NCBI GenBank assembly: GCA_023408315.1
Contig: JAEYKI010000008.1
Location: forward strand, 310,001 to 374,000
DNA: 64,000 nt
Direction of reading: 5' to 3'
Origin: Bacillota bacterium
Lineage (GTDB): Bacteria > Bacillota > Clostridia > Christensenellales > Christensenellaceae
Below, one piece after another: positions 26,495 through 35,297 of this stretch. A model generated the notes under the pieces. The model did not search any database, was not told where the DNA came from, and worked only from the letters and a program-made list of their open reading frames with translations. Position 1 is the stretch's first letter. Each line of letters begins with the position of its first letter. The position numbers and the translations under genes are program-made.

Positions 26495-28414
26495 TTACTG
26501 CAATATACTTTCGTATATCTTGATATTCTGCAAATTCACCTCATACGTCTTGGTGTCCACATACTTTACCACCGGCTGGCCCGCAAACGCGCTGTCCAGA
26601 AATCCCAGGCTCATGCTGCCCCAGGAATACGCCCGCTGGCCAATGGCGTAATTCACAATCCCCTCATACATCAAATCGCGGATGTCGCTCATAAAGTCAA
26701 CGGTAATAATCTGGAAATCCACGCGGGATTTCTTTTTGTACCTGGCGGCTATCACGCCCCAGTCGCAGTTGGTCAAATACATCACCCTCGCGGCGGGATG
26801 CCGCTTCAGCGTGGCTTCTATAAACTGCTCCGCCTCCTGCGCGGTGGGCGCGCTTTTCACGTCCATCTGATGCACCGTCAGCTTGGATGCGCGCCGCAAC
26901 TCCTGCACAAAGCCGTTTTTTCGGTTCTCAATCGCGGAAATCTGCGCGTCCATCCAGCTGTTCACAATCACCTCGCCGCTGTTCCCCAAAATGCCCATGG
27001 CCACGTGCGCGGCTGCGGACCCGGTCAAGAGCCCGTCCGTCTGTATCAGCGAGACATAGTCCACGCCGTCTATCTTGGAGTTAATAAACACAATTTTTGT
27101 GCCCATGCGGTTTAAGGTCCTAAGCCTCTGGTACACCGCCTCGCCGTCCACCGGGCTGATCACCAGGCCGTCATACTTGTCCTCAATGATGCGGTCCAAA
27201 AGCGCGGCCATTTCGCGCACGCCTTCCTCCCCCCTGTGGCGCGGCGCAAAAAAGCTTACGTCAAAATTATAGGTTCCGGCGGCTTTTTTAGCGTCCTTCT
27301 CCGTGGGTTTAAAAAACTCGTGCACAATGTCAAACATAAACGCCACGCGCTTCTTTGGCGTTACTATGCGCTCCACGCGGATCATTCCGTCCGCCTCCCG
27401 AATGGCCCCAACGCCCTGGGAAAGGTCTGTTTGCAGCTTGGATAAAAGGGATATGGCGTTGTTCTCGTTATAGGTCAGGCTGGATATCTCGTGCGCCGTG
27501 GCGGTAACCTCGCGCACAGAGCCAAAAATGCTGGATATGGCGTTTACCAGAATGCTCTCGTCCTCCCGAACCCCGCCAATGGATTGGCTGAAGCTTTTCT
27601 GTTCGCCAATATAGGTTTTAATAAATTCGGTATTCTTTTCAAACCCCCGGCTCACGTCGCCAACAGACTCCCGTTGCGCGCTGAATGTATCCTGGGATTT
27701 CTGCGCCACCTTTTCCAGCATGCCTATCTCGTCCGTAACGCTTTTGATGGTGTCGCTTATGTTCCCGCTGGCCGCCCTGCTCTCCTCCGCCAGGCGCTGT
27801 ATCTCGTTCGCTACCACTGCAAACCCGCTCCCGGCGGTTCCGGCGTGCACGGCCTCAATCTTGGCGTTGAGGCCCAGCAGGTTGATCTCGCTTGCAATGC
27901 GGTCTATCAGCGCGGTCACTTCGCCTATGCGCTGGGTCTTTTGCATCAGGTTTTTAATCACGCGAAATATGCTTTGCACAGCCTCGTCGTTTTTCTCCTG
28001 GTTTGTTACAAGCTCGCCCACAGATTCCTGAACCATATTGTTTGCTTTTTCCATCTCATACGCAAGTCCAATGATATTCTGGGTGGACTCGTACATGCCG
28101 TTGATCTTGCCCGTAAAACTGTCAATCAGGCTGATGCAGCGTTCAATGTCCTCCGTTTGGCGCTCAGACCCTTTTTTAAGGAATCCCGCCACCTGCTCAA
28201 TTTGCGCGGAAACCTCCCGGAAATCACCCAGTACGGTCTTCAGTTGCCCGGAGACGCGTTCCACCGTTTCAAAACGGGTAAAATGATCCCGAAAATAGGA
28301 TTTTAGCTGCCTGTACAGGGCGGCGTCCAAACCTTCGGCTTCCGTTGCGCCCGGTTCTTCAAGCAGGTCCCAGTCCGCGATTTTAGTTAAATATCCGCCA
28401 TTGTTCTCTGTCAT
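26495..28414 (-). CDS. Soluble chemoreceptor-like protein fused to a sugar-binding domain
   Basis: This 639-residue protein has an N-terminal helical part, an MCP-type signalling coiled coil whose hairpin tip reads INLLGLNAKIEAVHAGTAGSGFAVVANEI, and a C-terminal domain of the periplasmic-binding type 1 sugar-binding fold (from about residue 345, with ISPVDG and VFINSKIDGVDYV). There is no signal peptide and no membrane helix, so both parts should be cytoplasmic. The gene follows galM by 46 bases. Sensing of an intracellular sugar with output to a CheA/CheW-type or other partner is inference. The ATG at 28414 is used because of the GGGGGGCAGG ahead of it. Confidence 0.85.
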   Translation of the reverse strand: MTENNGGYLTKIADWDLLEEPGATEAEGLDAALYRQLKSYFRDHFTRFETVERVSGQLKTVLGDFREVSAQIEQVAGFLKKGSERQTEDIERCISLIDSFTGKINGMYESTQNIIGLAYEMEKANNMVQESVGELVTNQEKNDEAVQSIFRVIKNLMQKTQRIGEVTALIDRIASEINLLGLNAKIEAVHAGTAGSGFAVVANEIQRLAEESRAASGNISDTIKSVTDEIGMLEKVAQKSQDTFSAQRESVGDVSRGFEKNTEFIKTYIGEQKSFSQSIGGVREDESILVNAISSIFGSVREVTATAHEISSLTYNENNAISLLSKLQTDLSQGVGAIREADGMIRVERIVTPKKRVAFMFDIVHEFFKPTEKDAKKAAGTYNFDVSFFAPRHRGEEGVREMAALLDRIIEDKYDGLVISPVDGEAVYQRLRTLNRMGTKIVFINSKIDGVDYVSLIQTDGLLTGSAAAHVAMGILGNSGEVIVNSWMDAQISAIENRKNGFVQELRRASKLTVHQMDVKSAPTAQEAEQFIEATLKRHPAARVMYLTNCDWGVIAARYKKKSRVDFQIITVDFMSDIRDLMYEGIVNYAIGQRAYSWGSMSLGFLDSAFAGQPVVKYVDTKTYEVNLQNIKIYESILQ

Positions 28415-28460
28415 GATCCTGCCCCCCATTATCTCTGTATTCTTTTATTGATACCGGCCG

Positions 28461-29504
28461 TTATTCGGCGTAAAACCTGAACACGGTCGTATGGTCAAAC
28501 GTCTGCCCCGCCTTTAAAACGGGCGAAGGAAAGTTGCTCTTGTTGATGGAATCCGGGAAATACTGCGTTTCCAGGCACAGGCCTTCCCGCCTGCCGTAAA
28601 AACGGCCAAGCTTGCCCTTTACCCCGTCCAAAAAGTTGCCGGAATAAAACTGAACGCCGGGCATGGTGGTTAATACGTCCATCTTCCTGCCGCTTTTTTT
28701 ATCCCACAGCGTGGCCGTGGGCGCAAGCGCCCCGGCGGACGGGTTTACCACCCAGTTATGGTCATACCCCTGCCCAAACCTGAGCTGATCAAAATCGTCT
28801 TCTATGCGTTCTCCCACCCGGTAAAACTCCCTGAAATCCATGGGCGTTCCCGCCACATCCGCAATCTCGCCCGTGGGTATGCTTTCATCGTCCGCCGGCG
28901 TATATGTATCGCAGTTCAGTTTCAGGTAATGATCCAGTATGGTGCCGGAATCGTGCCCCGCCAGGTTAAAATACGAATGGTTGGTAAGGTTAACAATTGT
29001 GTCCGCATCGCTTTTTGCCAAATAGCGGATCACCAGCTCGTTTGCGTCCGTCAGCGTGTAGGTCACGCGCACATCCAGGCTGCCGGGGTAGTTCTCCTCC
29101 CCGTCCCGGCTTACATAATGGAATACAACGGAATCCTCTCCCGCGGCCTCCGCTTCCCACACCTTTCTGTCAAACCCGGTTTTGCCGCCGTGCAGGTGGT
29201 TTTGCCCGTCGTTGGCGTACACAAAATGCATTTTGCCGTTCAGGCTAAAACGGCTTTTTCCAATGCGGTTGGCAAATCTGCCTACCACAACGCCCAAATA
29301 GGACTGCTGGGCAATTGCATCTGCAAGGTTATCAAAGCCCAGCACCACGTCCGCCACGCGGCCTTCCCTGTCGGGCGCCAGGATGCGCAAAATCTGGCAT
29401 CCATAGTTTATTGCGGATACGGACATTCCATTTGCATTCGCAATGGTAAACAAAAATACCTGTTTGCCATCCGCCTGTCCAAATTCTTTCCGAGTGACGC
29501 TCAT
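28461..29504 (-). CDS. galM: Aldose 1-epimerase (mutarotase)
   Basis: This 347-residue protein interconverts alpha and beta anomers of aldoses. It shows the GalM signatures GRFANRIGKSRF, NHLHGGKTGFD, the catalytic histidine in VNLTNHSYFNLAGH, and a C-terminal LCLETQYFPDSIN with the catalytic glutamate. The start has AAGGAGGAAAC upstream. It is the first gene of a probable operon with the sugar-binding chemoreceptor-like gene. Confidence 0.95.
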   Translation of the reverse strand: MSVTRKEFGQADGKQVFLFTIANANGMSVSAINYGCQILRILAPDREGRVADVVLGFDNLADAIAQQSYLGVVVGRFANRIGKSRFSLNGKMHFVYANDGQNHLHGGKTGFDRKVWEAEAAGEDSVVFHYVSRDGEENYPGSLDVRVTYTLTDANELVIRYLAKSDADTIVNLTNHSYFNLAGHDSGTILDHYLKLNCDTYTPADDESIPTGEIADVAGTPMDFREFYRVGERIEDDFDQLRFGQGYDHNWVVNPSAGALAPTATLWDKKSGRKMDVLTTMPGVQFYSGNFLDGVKGKLGRFYGRREGLCLETQYFPDSINKSNFPSPVLKAGQTFDHTTVFRFYAE

Positions 29505-29562
29505 TTGTTTCCTCCTTATTAACTTTTCATTACGATTATAACTTTTTCTGAACTGAGTTGTT

Positions 29563-29589
29563 AAAAAATGCTAAAAAATAGCATTTTTT
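29563..29589. terminator. AT-rich hairpin between two-component genes and galM
   Basis: AAAAAATGCTA at 29563-29573 pairs exactly with TAGCATTTTTT at 29579-29589. Both sides are T-rich in the appropriate strand. It may terminate the histidine kinase operon about 210 bases downstream of its stop; its nearness to the galM start (about 60 bases) leaves open a role in galM control. Confidence 0.55.
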
Positions 29590-29803
29590 TATCTATAATA
29601 TGATTGTACACCATTTCCATATGTTTTCCAATTAAATTTTTTACTTTTAATGTAATTTTGCCTGTACGTATCCATTCACAAGTTATACATGCCGGGGGTC
29701 CCGCCAAATCATTTTACAGAAATTTTATTCACAGCAAGGTATTTTCCACTCATGGCAGGGCATCTTCCGCAAAAAGCGTTGGCATGCGGTTTATTACAAA
29801 GGT

Positions 29804-31183
29804 TTAGCCGGTCTGGCCGGGCAGTATGATGGTAACAGCGGTGCCCTTGCCCGGCTGGCTTTCCACGTCCACCCGCCCCCTGTGCGCCTGAACGATGGTC
29901 TGCACAATAGAAAGCCCCAGCCCCATGCCGGTTTTGCGCTCCCGCGCGCTGTCCACGCGGTAAAACCGTTCAAAAATGCTGCCGATCAGCTCTGGCGCAA
30001 TGCCAATCCCTTCGTCCTGCACCGTAATGCGCTCCTCCGGGCCGTCGCGCTCCGCCAGAATGTGTATAGCGCCGCCCTCCGGGCTGAACTTGACGCCATT
30101 ATCCACCAGCGCGCGCAGCGCCTGCTTAATCAGCCGCCTGTCCGCGGAGAGCTGCATGCCTGCCGGAATCCGGGCCGTTACCTTGCGTTCCGGCATAATC
30201 AGCGCATATTCGGCCGTAATCTCGTCCGCCAGTTCGCGCAGGCTGAACGTCTCCCTGGAAACGTTCAACCGCCCGGTATCGCTTCTGGCTAAAAACAGCA
30301 GTTTCTCCACCAACTCTTCCATGTTGTGCGTTTCGTTCTGTATGGCGCCAATGGCTTCGTTCAGTATGCCGGGGTCGTTCTTGCCCCACCGGTCTATCAT
30401 GTCTATATACCCGCGTATTACGGCAATGGGCGTGCGCAATTCATGCGACGCGTCGGAAACAAAAGAGTTCTGCTTTTCAAACGAAATGCGCAAACGCGTA
30501 ATCATATCGTTAAACGTGCTTGCCAGCCGGGTAAGCTCGTCGTTGCCGTCCCCCTCTTCTATCCGCTGGTTCAGGTCTGTAATGCTTATCTCACGCGCGG
30601 CCTGGGTAATGTTGTCAATCGGCTTCAGCATGCGCCTGGCGGCCAGGTTCCCGGCCAGCAGCGAAAGCAAAATGCCCGCAATATCGGCAATCGCAAACGT
30701 AATCTGCGCAACCCGCAAAAAAGAATCCTCCGGCAAAAGGTCCAGCCTGATCTGCAAATATGCCCGCACCCCGCCGTCCATGGTAACCCGGGAGTTCTGG
30801 ACGATCAGATGGCTGTCCCCGTCCTGTATCTGCCGCATAATGCCGGGGCTTTCTGTAGGTGGCAGGCCGGTATTCATGGACTGGCTTACCACTTTTCCCT
30901 GCGCGTCCGCAATCACCACTTCCACGCTGGGGTTTGCCGCCGCCTCGGTCAGCAGTTCAGGCCCGGTCAGAGGCTTTCCCTCCCGCAGCGCGTCCAGTAT
31001 CGCGTCCGTTGTAATGGAAACGCTTCCCTGCACCGTGCGGTAGGCTTCCTGCATTAAAAAATACCGCATGCCATATAAAATGCCAAAGCTTAAAACCAAA
31101 AGTATCACGCAGAATATAGCCGCATAATACAGGGTCAGCTTCCAGGATATCTTCCTGAAGCGCAGACTTTTACCCGTTCGCAT
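29804..31183 (-). CDS. Membrane sensor histidine kinase
   Basis: The 459-residue protein has a transmembrane helix at about 15-37, an extracellular sensor of about 125 residues, a second helix at about 165-188, a HAMP linker, a dimerisation domain with phospho-accepting histidine in SDASHELRTPIAV, and an ATPase domain with N, G1 (DEGIGIAPELI) and G2 (GMGLGLSIV) boxes. It should phosphorylate the response regulator encoded just upstream; their reading frames overlap by 14 bases. The signal is unknown. Confidence 0.94.
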   Translation of the reverse strand: MRTGKSLRFRKISWKLTLYYAAIFCVILLVLSFGILYGMRYFLMQEAYRTVQGSVSITTDAILDALREGKPLTGPELLTEAAANPSVEVVIADAQGKVVSQSMNTGLPPTESPGIMRQIQDGDSHLIVQNSRVTMDGGVRAYLQIRLDLLPEDSFLRVAQITFAIADIAGILLSLLAGNLAARRMLKPIDNITQAAREISITDLNQRIEEGDGNDELTRLASTFNDMITRLRISFEKQNSFVSDASHELRTPIAVIRGYIDMIDRWGKNDPGILNEAIGAIQNETHNMEELVEKLLFLARSDTGRLNVSRETFSLRELADEITAEYALIMPERKVTARIPAGMQLSADRRLIKQALRALVDNGVKFSPEGGAIHILAERDGPEERITVQDEGIGIAPELIGSIFERFYRVDSARERKTGMGLGLSIVQTIVQAHRGRVDVESQPGKGTAVTIILPGQTG

Positions 31184-31874
31184 CCTGTTCCTCGTCTTTA
31201 ATATAATACCCGACGCCGCGCACGGTCACCACCAGCTTGTTTTCATAATCCCGGTCCAGCTTGTTGCGCAGGTAATTGATATATACGTCCACCACATTGG
31301 TTTCTCCAATGTAATCAAAGCCCCATACGTTCTCCAGTATCTGGTTGCGCGTCAATACAATTCCCTTGTTTTTCAGCAGATACAGCAGCAGCTCAAACTC
31401 CAGGCGCGTGGTGTCTATGTGCCTGTCCCCCCGCTTTGCCTTGTGCCGGGATGGGTCCACAACCAGGTCCGCCGTACCCAGCAGTTCTCCCTCGTGCCTT
31501 GCCGCGCCTTCCGAGGCGCGCAACGCCGCCCGTATGCGCGCAAACAGCTCCTCTATTGCAAACGGCTTTGTAATATAATCGTTTGCGCCGTTGTCCAGCC
31601 CGGTCACAATATCCGCCGTATCGTCCTTGGCGGTTAGCATAATAACAGGCACTTCGCTCTTCTGGCGTATGCGGCGGCACACCTCTATGCCGTTCAGGCC
31701 GGGCAGCAGAATATCCAGCAGTATCAGGTCGTACCCGCCTGCCATCGCTTCCTCCAGGCCCCGCAGTCCGCCCGCCTCCCAGTGCACGCCGTAGCCTTCG
31801 TGGTTCAGCTCCAGTTCCAGAAACCGCGCGATCTTTTTTTCGTCCTCAATAATCAGAATCTTTTTTTCTTCCAT
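31170..31874 (-). CDS. OmpR/PhoB-type response regulator
   Basis: This 234-residue protein has a receiver domain with acidic residues near E10-D11, phospho-accepting D54 in ILLDILLPG and a conserved lysine in ITKPFA. A winged-helix DNA-binding domain follows (TRLEFELLLYLLKN and VWGFDYIGETNVVDVYINYLRNK). The ATG at 31874 follows GGAGG. It pairs with the histidine kinase gene that overlaps its 3' end. Target genes are not known. Confidence 0.95.
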   Translation of the reverse strand: MEEKKILIIEDEKKIARFLELELNHEGYGVHWEAGGLRGLEEAMAGGYDLILLDILLPGLNGIEVCRRIRQKSEVPVIMLTAKDDTADIVTGLDNGANDYITKPFAIEELFARIRAALRASEGAARHEGELLGTADLVVDPSRHKAKRGDRHIDTTRLEFELLLYLLKNKGIVLTRNQILENVWGFDYIGETNVVDVYINYLRNKLDRDYENKLVVTVRGVGYYIKDEEQDANG

Positions 31875-32087
31875 GACGCATCCTCCAAAGGCACAGGGGG
31901 CCTGTTCACGCTTCTTCTTTCCTGCCATTCATTCTTATTTTACCACATAAATGGCAAAAAGAACGCACCTTTTCCAATTCCTTACTTATACCAGCATAAA
32001 CGCAAAACATTAGCGGCTGATTATATTCTGATTAAAAACCCATTAGAGCGCTTTTGCAGCTGCATTGCACGCCCCTTTGCTTGAATG

Positions 32088-32117
32088 AAATAAACCGCTC
32101 AAAAGGGCGGTTTATTT
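32088..32117. terminator. Perfect 11-bp hairpin upstream of a candidate RNA
   Basis: AAATAAACCGC at 32088-32098 pairs exactly with GCGGTTTATTT at 32107-32117. It resembles a weak terminator, but no gene ends here on either strand. It lies directly before the structured region at 32118-32378 and may be part of that transcript or end a minus-strand RNA. Confidence 0.5.
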
Positions 32118-32378
32118 GCTGGAGCAGCTTGGTTAAGGGGTACAATACTCTTTGTGGTAGGGGGAGTAACGTACGGCAAGCGCAAAGGCAGCCTGTTTTT
32201 CATCTGCATATAGGTAAAGCGGCTCCGGAAAGGTGTCTTATCTTGCATGCTTCTCAGATACCGGCTTTAGCATTCCGCATATCCCTGCGCAATGGGAGGT
32301 TGTTGCAGGGCCGAGCCTGTATCTGGCTTCATTTTATATAAACCGGCATATACCGTCAACCGCACAGGCCCTTTTTTA
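32118..32378 (+). ncRNA. Candidate structured non-coding RNA
   Basis: There is no protein gene here, but the base pairing is dense. CAGATAC (32255-32261) pairs with GTATCTG (32319-32325), GGCT (32263-32266) with AGCC (32314-32317), and CCCTGC (32283-32288) with GCAGGG (32305-32310). AGATACC can instead pair with GGTGTCT (32232-32238). GCCTGT (32315-32320) can pair with ACAGGC (32364-32369) just before six T, as in a terminator. Likely loops are A-rich on the plus strand, which favours that strand. Length of about 230-260 nt fits known large Clostridial RNAs, but I cannot name the class. Confidence 0.42.
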
Positions 32379-32546
32379 ATACACTTCTAATTTTACGCAG
32401 TTCCAGCCTTTGCGCCCGCTGTGTAATAAACGGAACTTTATTTCCTATAAATTGTAAAACTTTTTTAATGAATATTTAATTCTTTTTATTGTATAATGTG
32501 TTATTATAATAGTTGCCAAAAAACTGAAAACCAGGGTGGTACAAGC

Positions 32547-32741
32547 ATGGTACTTATTATGAATAAAAGCAAGTGTCCCATGGCGGGCGAAACCGTAGAA
32601 CAGGATTTCTGCTACCACTGCGATTTCTACTTCGGTTCAGAAAAGGACAGCCGGGCGGAAACCATTGTCTGCCGGTATCCGGCGTGCGGCCCCGTGAATG
32701 CTCCCGCAGACCTGCGCCCGCAGACGGCGGAAGGCCGCTGA
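32547..32741 (+). CDS. Small four-cysteine protein
   Basis: This 64-residue protein contains KCPMAGE, FCYHCDFYFG and VCRYPACG, so five cysteines are spaced like a small metal-binding or redox knuckle. The ATG at 32547 follows AGGGTGG, and a promoter-like AT-rich stretch with two TATAAT-like boxes lies at 32490-32512. It ends at a clear terminator. No family is recognised with confidence; small proteins of this kind often bind zinc. An earlier in-frame ATG at 32496 lacks a ribosome site. Confidence 0.65.
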   Translation: MVLIMNKSKCPMAGETVEQDFCYHCDFYFGSEKDSRAETIVCRYPACGPVNAPADLRPQTAEGR

Positions 32742-32756
32742 CCAACCGTAAACAAA

Positions 32757-32781
32757 CCTCCGGATTTTCCGGAGGCTTTTT
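32757..32781. terminator. Terminator between the Cys-rich gene and the FGGY kinase
   Basis: CCTCCGG (32757-32763) pairs with CCGGAGG (32769-32775) followed by CTTTTT on the plus strand. The minus strand side also ends in T-rich sequence, so it may serve the convergent kinase gene. Confidence 0.85.
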
Positions 32782-32826
32782 CTTTAATGGTGTTTTGCAC
32801 GTCCATTTTCCCGCGAATTCCGCGCG

Positions 32827-34425
32827 CTATTTTCCGTTCAGCGCGGCAAAGCTCTTTTTATTGTTTTTGTATAAAGCTTGCAGCACAGAATAATTCCTGC
32901 GGTGCGCCTCCCCGGTTTTTGAATCGGGAATATACCGTGCCGTGGCCGGCACCAATTTCTCCGCCTCGGCCACGCTGCCAATCACGCCCAGGCCCACAGC
33001 CGCCAGCAGGGCCGCGCCCACCGCGCCCACGTTCTGCGGGTTTTCCACGGTTTCAACTTCGCGTCCCAAAACGTCGGCCAATACCTGGCACGCCAGCGGA
33101 GCAAGCGCTCCTCCGCCCACAAAACGCACCACACGGCTTGTTTTTACCTTCTCCTCCTGCGCCTCCAACTGCCAGCGTAAATGATAGCAAATGCCCTCCA
33201 GCACCGCGTGGATCATCTCTGTTTTGCCGGTGTCCAGGCTGATGTTAAAAAATACGCCCCGCGCGTTGGGATCCTCAAACGGGCAGCGGTTGCCGTGCAT
33301 CCAGGGGGCGAACACCACGCCGTTGCTCCCGGCGGGAACGTTGCGTATGGCGTGCATCATGTAGTCGTACAAAGATTTATATACAGCCTCCTGCGAGCCT
33401 GATATCTCCTTTTTCTCCAGGTATATTCCAATCTCATCCAGCGCCAGATGTTCCCGCACCCATTCCAGGCACTTGCCCGCGGTTTCCAGCTCCGCAAAAT
33501 AATTGTATGTGCCGGGGTGTGCGCCCACAATGGCCGCGATCATATTTTTTGTATCCACAATCTGCTTGCCCACCACCGTGGAAACCCAGCCGGATGTGCC
33601 GGAATATACATGCGTGCTGCCCATGGCCGCCGCGCCCGCGCCCACGCCAATCAAGGAGGCGTCTCCGCCCCCGCCGTAAACCGGCGTTCCCCCTGGCAGC
33701 CCCAGGCAGTCCGCCGCCTCTTGGGTTATGCGCCCCGCAACGTCCGTGCATGCAATAACGCGCGGCAGGTGCGCCATATCCACGCCCAGCATCCGGCACA
33801 TTTGCGGGCTGAACCCTTCCCGGCCCCGCCGCACGCCATACAGCAGCGTTGCGTACGCGCTGTCCGGCGTCATCACAAATTCGCCCGTGCAGCGGCAGAT
33901 TAAATATTCCTTCACGTCCAGCCACTTGTATACCTTTTTAAACACGCCGGGCTCGTTGTTTTTTACCCAGTTGTACTTCCACACCGGGTCTTTTACGCTG
34001 AGAGCCGCCGCGCCCGTGATGCGCAGGCTTTTTATAAGCTTGAATACGTTCGCGCCCGCAACCTGAACGCCGTTTGCAATGCCGCGTTTCATTTCCTCCC
34101 GCGCCCGCTGGTCCATGTAACTCATGGCCCGCCGCACCGGTTTGCCCCCGGCGTCCACCAGCACCAGCCCCTGCATCTGCGAGCAAAACGAAATGCCCGC
34201 AACTTCTTGCGGGCGTATGTTGCTCTTTTCAAGCGCCGCACGGGTGGTGGCGCACATGGCGTCCCACCATTCATCCGGCTCCTGCTCGCATCCGCCGCCC
34301 TCCAGCACATAAAGCCCATAGCCCTGCATGGCGCTGCCCATCAGGCGCACACGCTCCCCAATGCTGTAAATGCAGGTTTTAATCCCGGTTGTGCCCACGT
34401 CGTAAGCAATTACATAAGCAGCCAA
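32827..34425 (-). CDS. FGGY family carbohydrate kinase (xylulokinase-like)
   Basis: This 532-residue protein has the FGGY-type ATPase fold. The N-terminal phosphate-binding motif is IAYDVGTTGIKT, the lobe contains YMDQRA, and the C-terminal lobe has RFVGGGALAPLACQVLADVLG and NVGAVGAALLAA. It should phosphorylate a sugar or polyol. The start is a TTG immediately after the stop of the TetR gene (TAATTG), with AAGGATGGGG ahead, so the two are translationally coupled. Which sugar is used is not known. Sequence resembles xylulokinase, but neighbouring genes suggest another substrate. Confidence 0.88.
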   Translation of the reverse strand: MAAYVIAYDVGTTGIKTCIYSIGERVRLMGSAMQGYGLYVLEGGGCEQEPDEWWDAMCATTRAALEKSNIRPQEVAGISFCSQMQGLVLVDAGGKPVRRAMSYMDQRAREEMKRGIANGVQVAGANVFKLIKSLRITGAAALSVKDPVWKYNWVKNNEPGVFKKVYKWLDVKEYLICRCTGEFVMTPDSAYATLLYGVRRGREGFSPQMCRMLGVDMAHLPRVIACTDVAGRITQEAADCLGLPGGTPVYGGGGDASLIGVGAGAAAMGSTHVYSGTSGWVSTVVGKQIVDTKNMIAAIVGAHPGTYNYFAELETAGKCLEWVREHLALDEIGIYLEKKEISGSQEAVYKSLYDYMMHAIRNVPAGSNGVVFAPWMHGNRCPFEDPNARGVFFNISLDTGKTEMIHAVLEGICYHLRWQLEAQEEKVKTSRVVRFVGGGALAPLACQVLADVLGREVETVENPQNVGAVGAALLAAVGLGVIGSVAEAEKLVPATARYIPDSKTGEAHRRNYSVLQALYKNNKKSFAALNGK

Positions 34426-35079
34426 TTACACCCCATCCTTTAAAAACGCGCCTTTTATAAAAAGCAGCAGTTGCTCCTCCACCAGGGCGTCCTGCCCCAA
34501 TACTTCTTCATCCACGTACAGCTTCATGCGTTCGCGGTAATATTCGCACGAATAGGAAAACTGCAGCAATATAAACAAATTGTCAAGAAAAAATGCAAAC
34601 AGCCGCGGGTCTATTCCCTCCCGCAGCAGGCCTTTTTCCCTTGCCTCCTCAATCATGTCCGCATACAGCCGCGCGGTAACGCCCTCCATATCGGATACAA
34701 TCTTCCACACCAGCTCAGAATGGCTCTCGGTTGCCATCTCATTGTACAGCTTGTTTAATTCCGCGTTGTTCTTGGAGAAAGTCTGCGCCGCCCGGATGAT
34801 GGCGCGAATGCGGCCCACAAGGTCCTTGTCGCCCTGCACAATGCCGTCCAGTATGCTTTTAAGCGTTTCCACGCCGGAGTGCACCACCGTTAAAAACAAA
34901 TCTTCCTTGCTGCCAAAATACTTGTAAATGGAGCCCACGCTAATGCCCGCCTTCTGCGCGATCACGTTGATATTGGCGCTGTCAAAGCCCCGCTCGGCAA
35001 ACTCGTTCGTCGCGGCCCCCAAAACCGTTTCCCGTTTTTCCTGGGATATCCTGCTGAATGCTTCTTTGTAATATACCAT
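34426..35079 (-). CDS. TetR/AcrR family repressor
   Basis: This 217-residue protein has an N-terminal helix-turn-helix (FDSANINVIAQKAGISVGSIYKYFGSKEDLF) and an all-helical ligand domain. It is the likely binder of the two matching 18-bp palindromes at 35121-35138 and 35237-35254, since the first sits in its own promoter and the second in the promoter of the divergent operon. It would thus regulate itself, the kinase, and the aminotransferase-aldolase operon. The inducer is unknown. The ATG at 35079 follows AGGTGG. Confidence 0.93.
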   Translation of the reverse strand: MVYYKEAFSRISQEKRETVLGAATNEFAERGFDSANINVIAQKAGISVGSIYKYFGSKEDLFLTVVHSGVETLKSILDGIVQGDKDLVGRIRAIIRAAQTFSKNNAELNKLYNEMATESHSELVWKIVSDMEGVTARLYADMIEEAREKGLLREGIDPRLFAFFLDNLFILLQFSYSCEYYRERMKLYVDEEVLGQDALVEEQLLLFIKGAFLKDGV

Positions 35080-35120
35080 TGTCCACCTGTATTGCCTTTT
35101 GAAATGCTGCGCCCATTTTG

Positions 35121-35138
35121 TGAGTGAGCGCTCACTCA
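35121..35138. promoter_or_regulatory. TetR operator 1
   Basis: This is a perfect 18-bp palindrome, TGAGTGAGCGCTCACTCA. It lies one base downstream of the minus-strand -10 box of the tetR-kinase promoter. It shares the half-site TGAGTGA with the second operator. Confidence 0.9.
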
Positions 35139-35139
35139 A

Positions 35140-35167
35140 ATCATACCACATCCAAAGGAATATGCAA
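35140..35167 (-). promoter_or_regulatory. Promoter of the tetR-kinase operon
   Basis: On the minus strand TTGCAT (35167-35162) and TATGAT (35145-35140) are spaced by 16 bases. Operator 1 directly follows, where a bound repressor would block the start. Confidence 0.75.
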
Positions 35168-35199
35168 TGGTTTTTTAACAAAATTTTTCCAGCCGATTA

Positions 35200-35227
35200 T
35201 TGACTTTTTGCGCCTCCGTGTTATACT
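35200..35227 (+). promoter_or_regulatory. Promoter of the aminotransferase-aldolase operon
   Basis: TTGACT (35200-35205) and TATACT (35222-35227) are separated by 16 bases. Operator 2 begins 9 bases after the -10 box, covering the expected transcription start. Confidence 0.82.
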
Positions 35228-35236
35228 GAAATCAAA

Positions 35237-35254
35237 TGAGTGAACATTCACTCA
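35237..35254. promoter_or_regulatory. TetR operator 2
   Basis: TGAGTGAACATTCACTCA is an 18-bp inverted repeat with the same TGAGTGA half-site and spacing as operator 1. It lies just downstream of the plus-strand promoter. Confidence 0.9.
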
Positions 35255-35297
35255 CCGCATGGCATTTGCGATAAAAAATTATATGGGAGGAACGCCA

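Noticed and set aside
32158..32172. GGGGGAGTAAC resembling the start of a manganese (yybP-ykoY) riboswitch
   Set aside because: The matching closing strand and the second conserved block are missing, and no transporter gene follows. Kept only as part of the unnamed structured RNA.
32533..32546. T-box-like AGGGTGGTAC before the Cys-rich mini-gene
   Set aside because: It matches only the first part of the T-box core, lies at the ribosome binding site, and there is no room for or sign of the specifier and stem I upstream.
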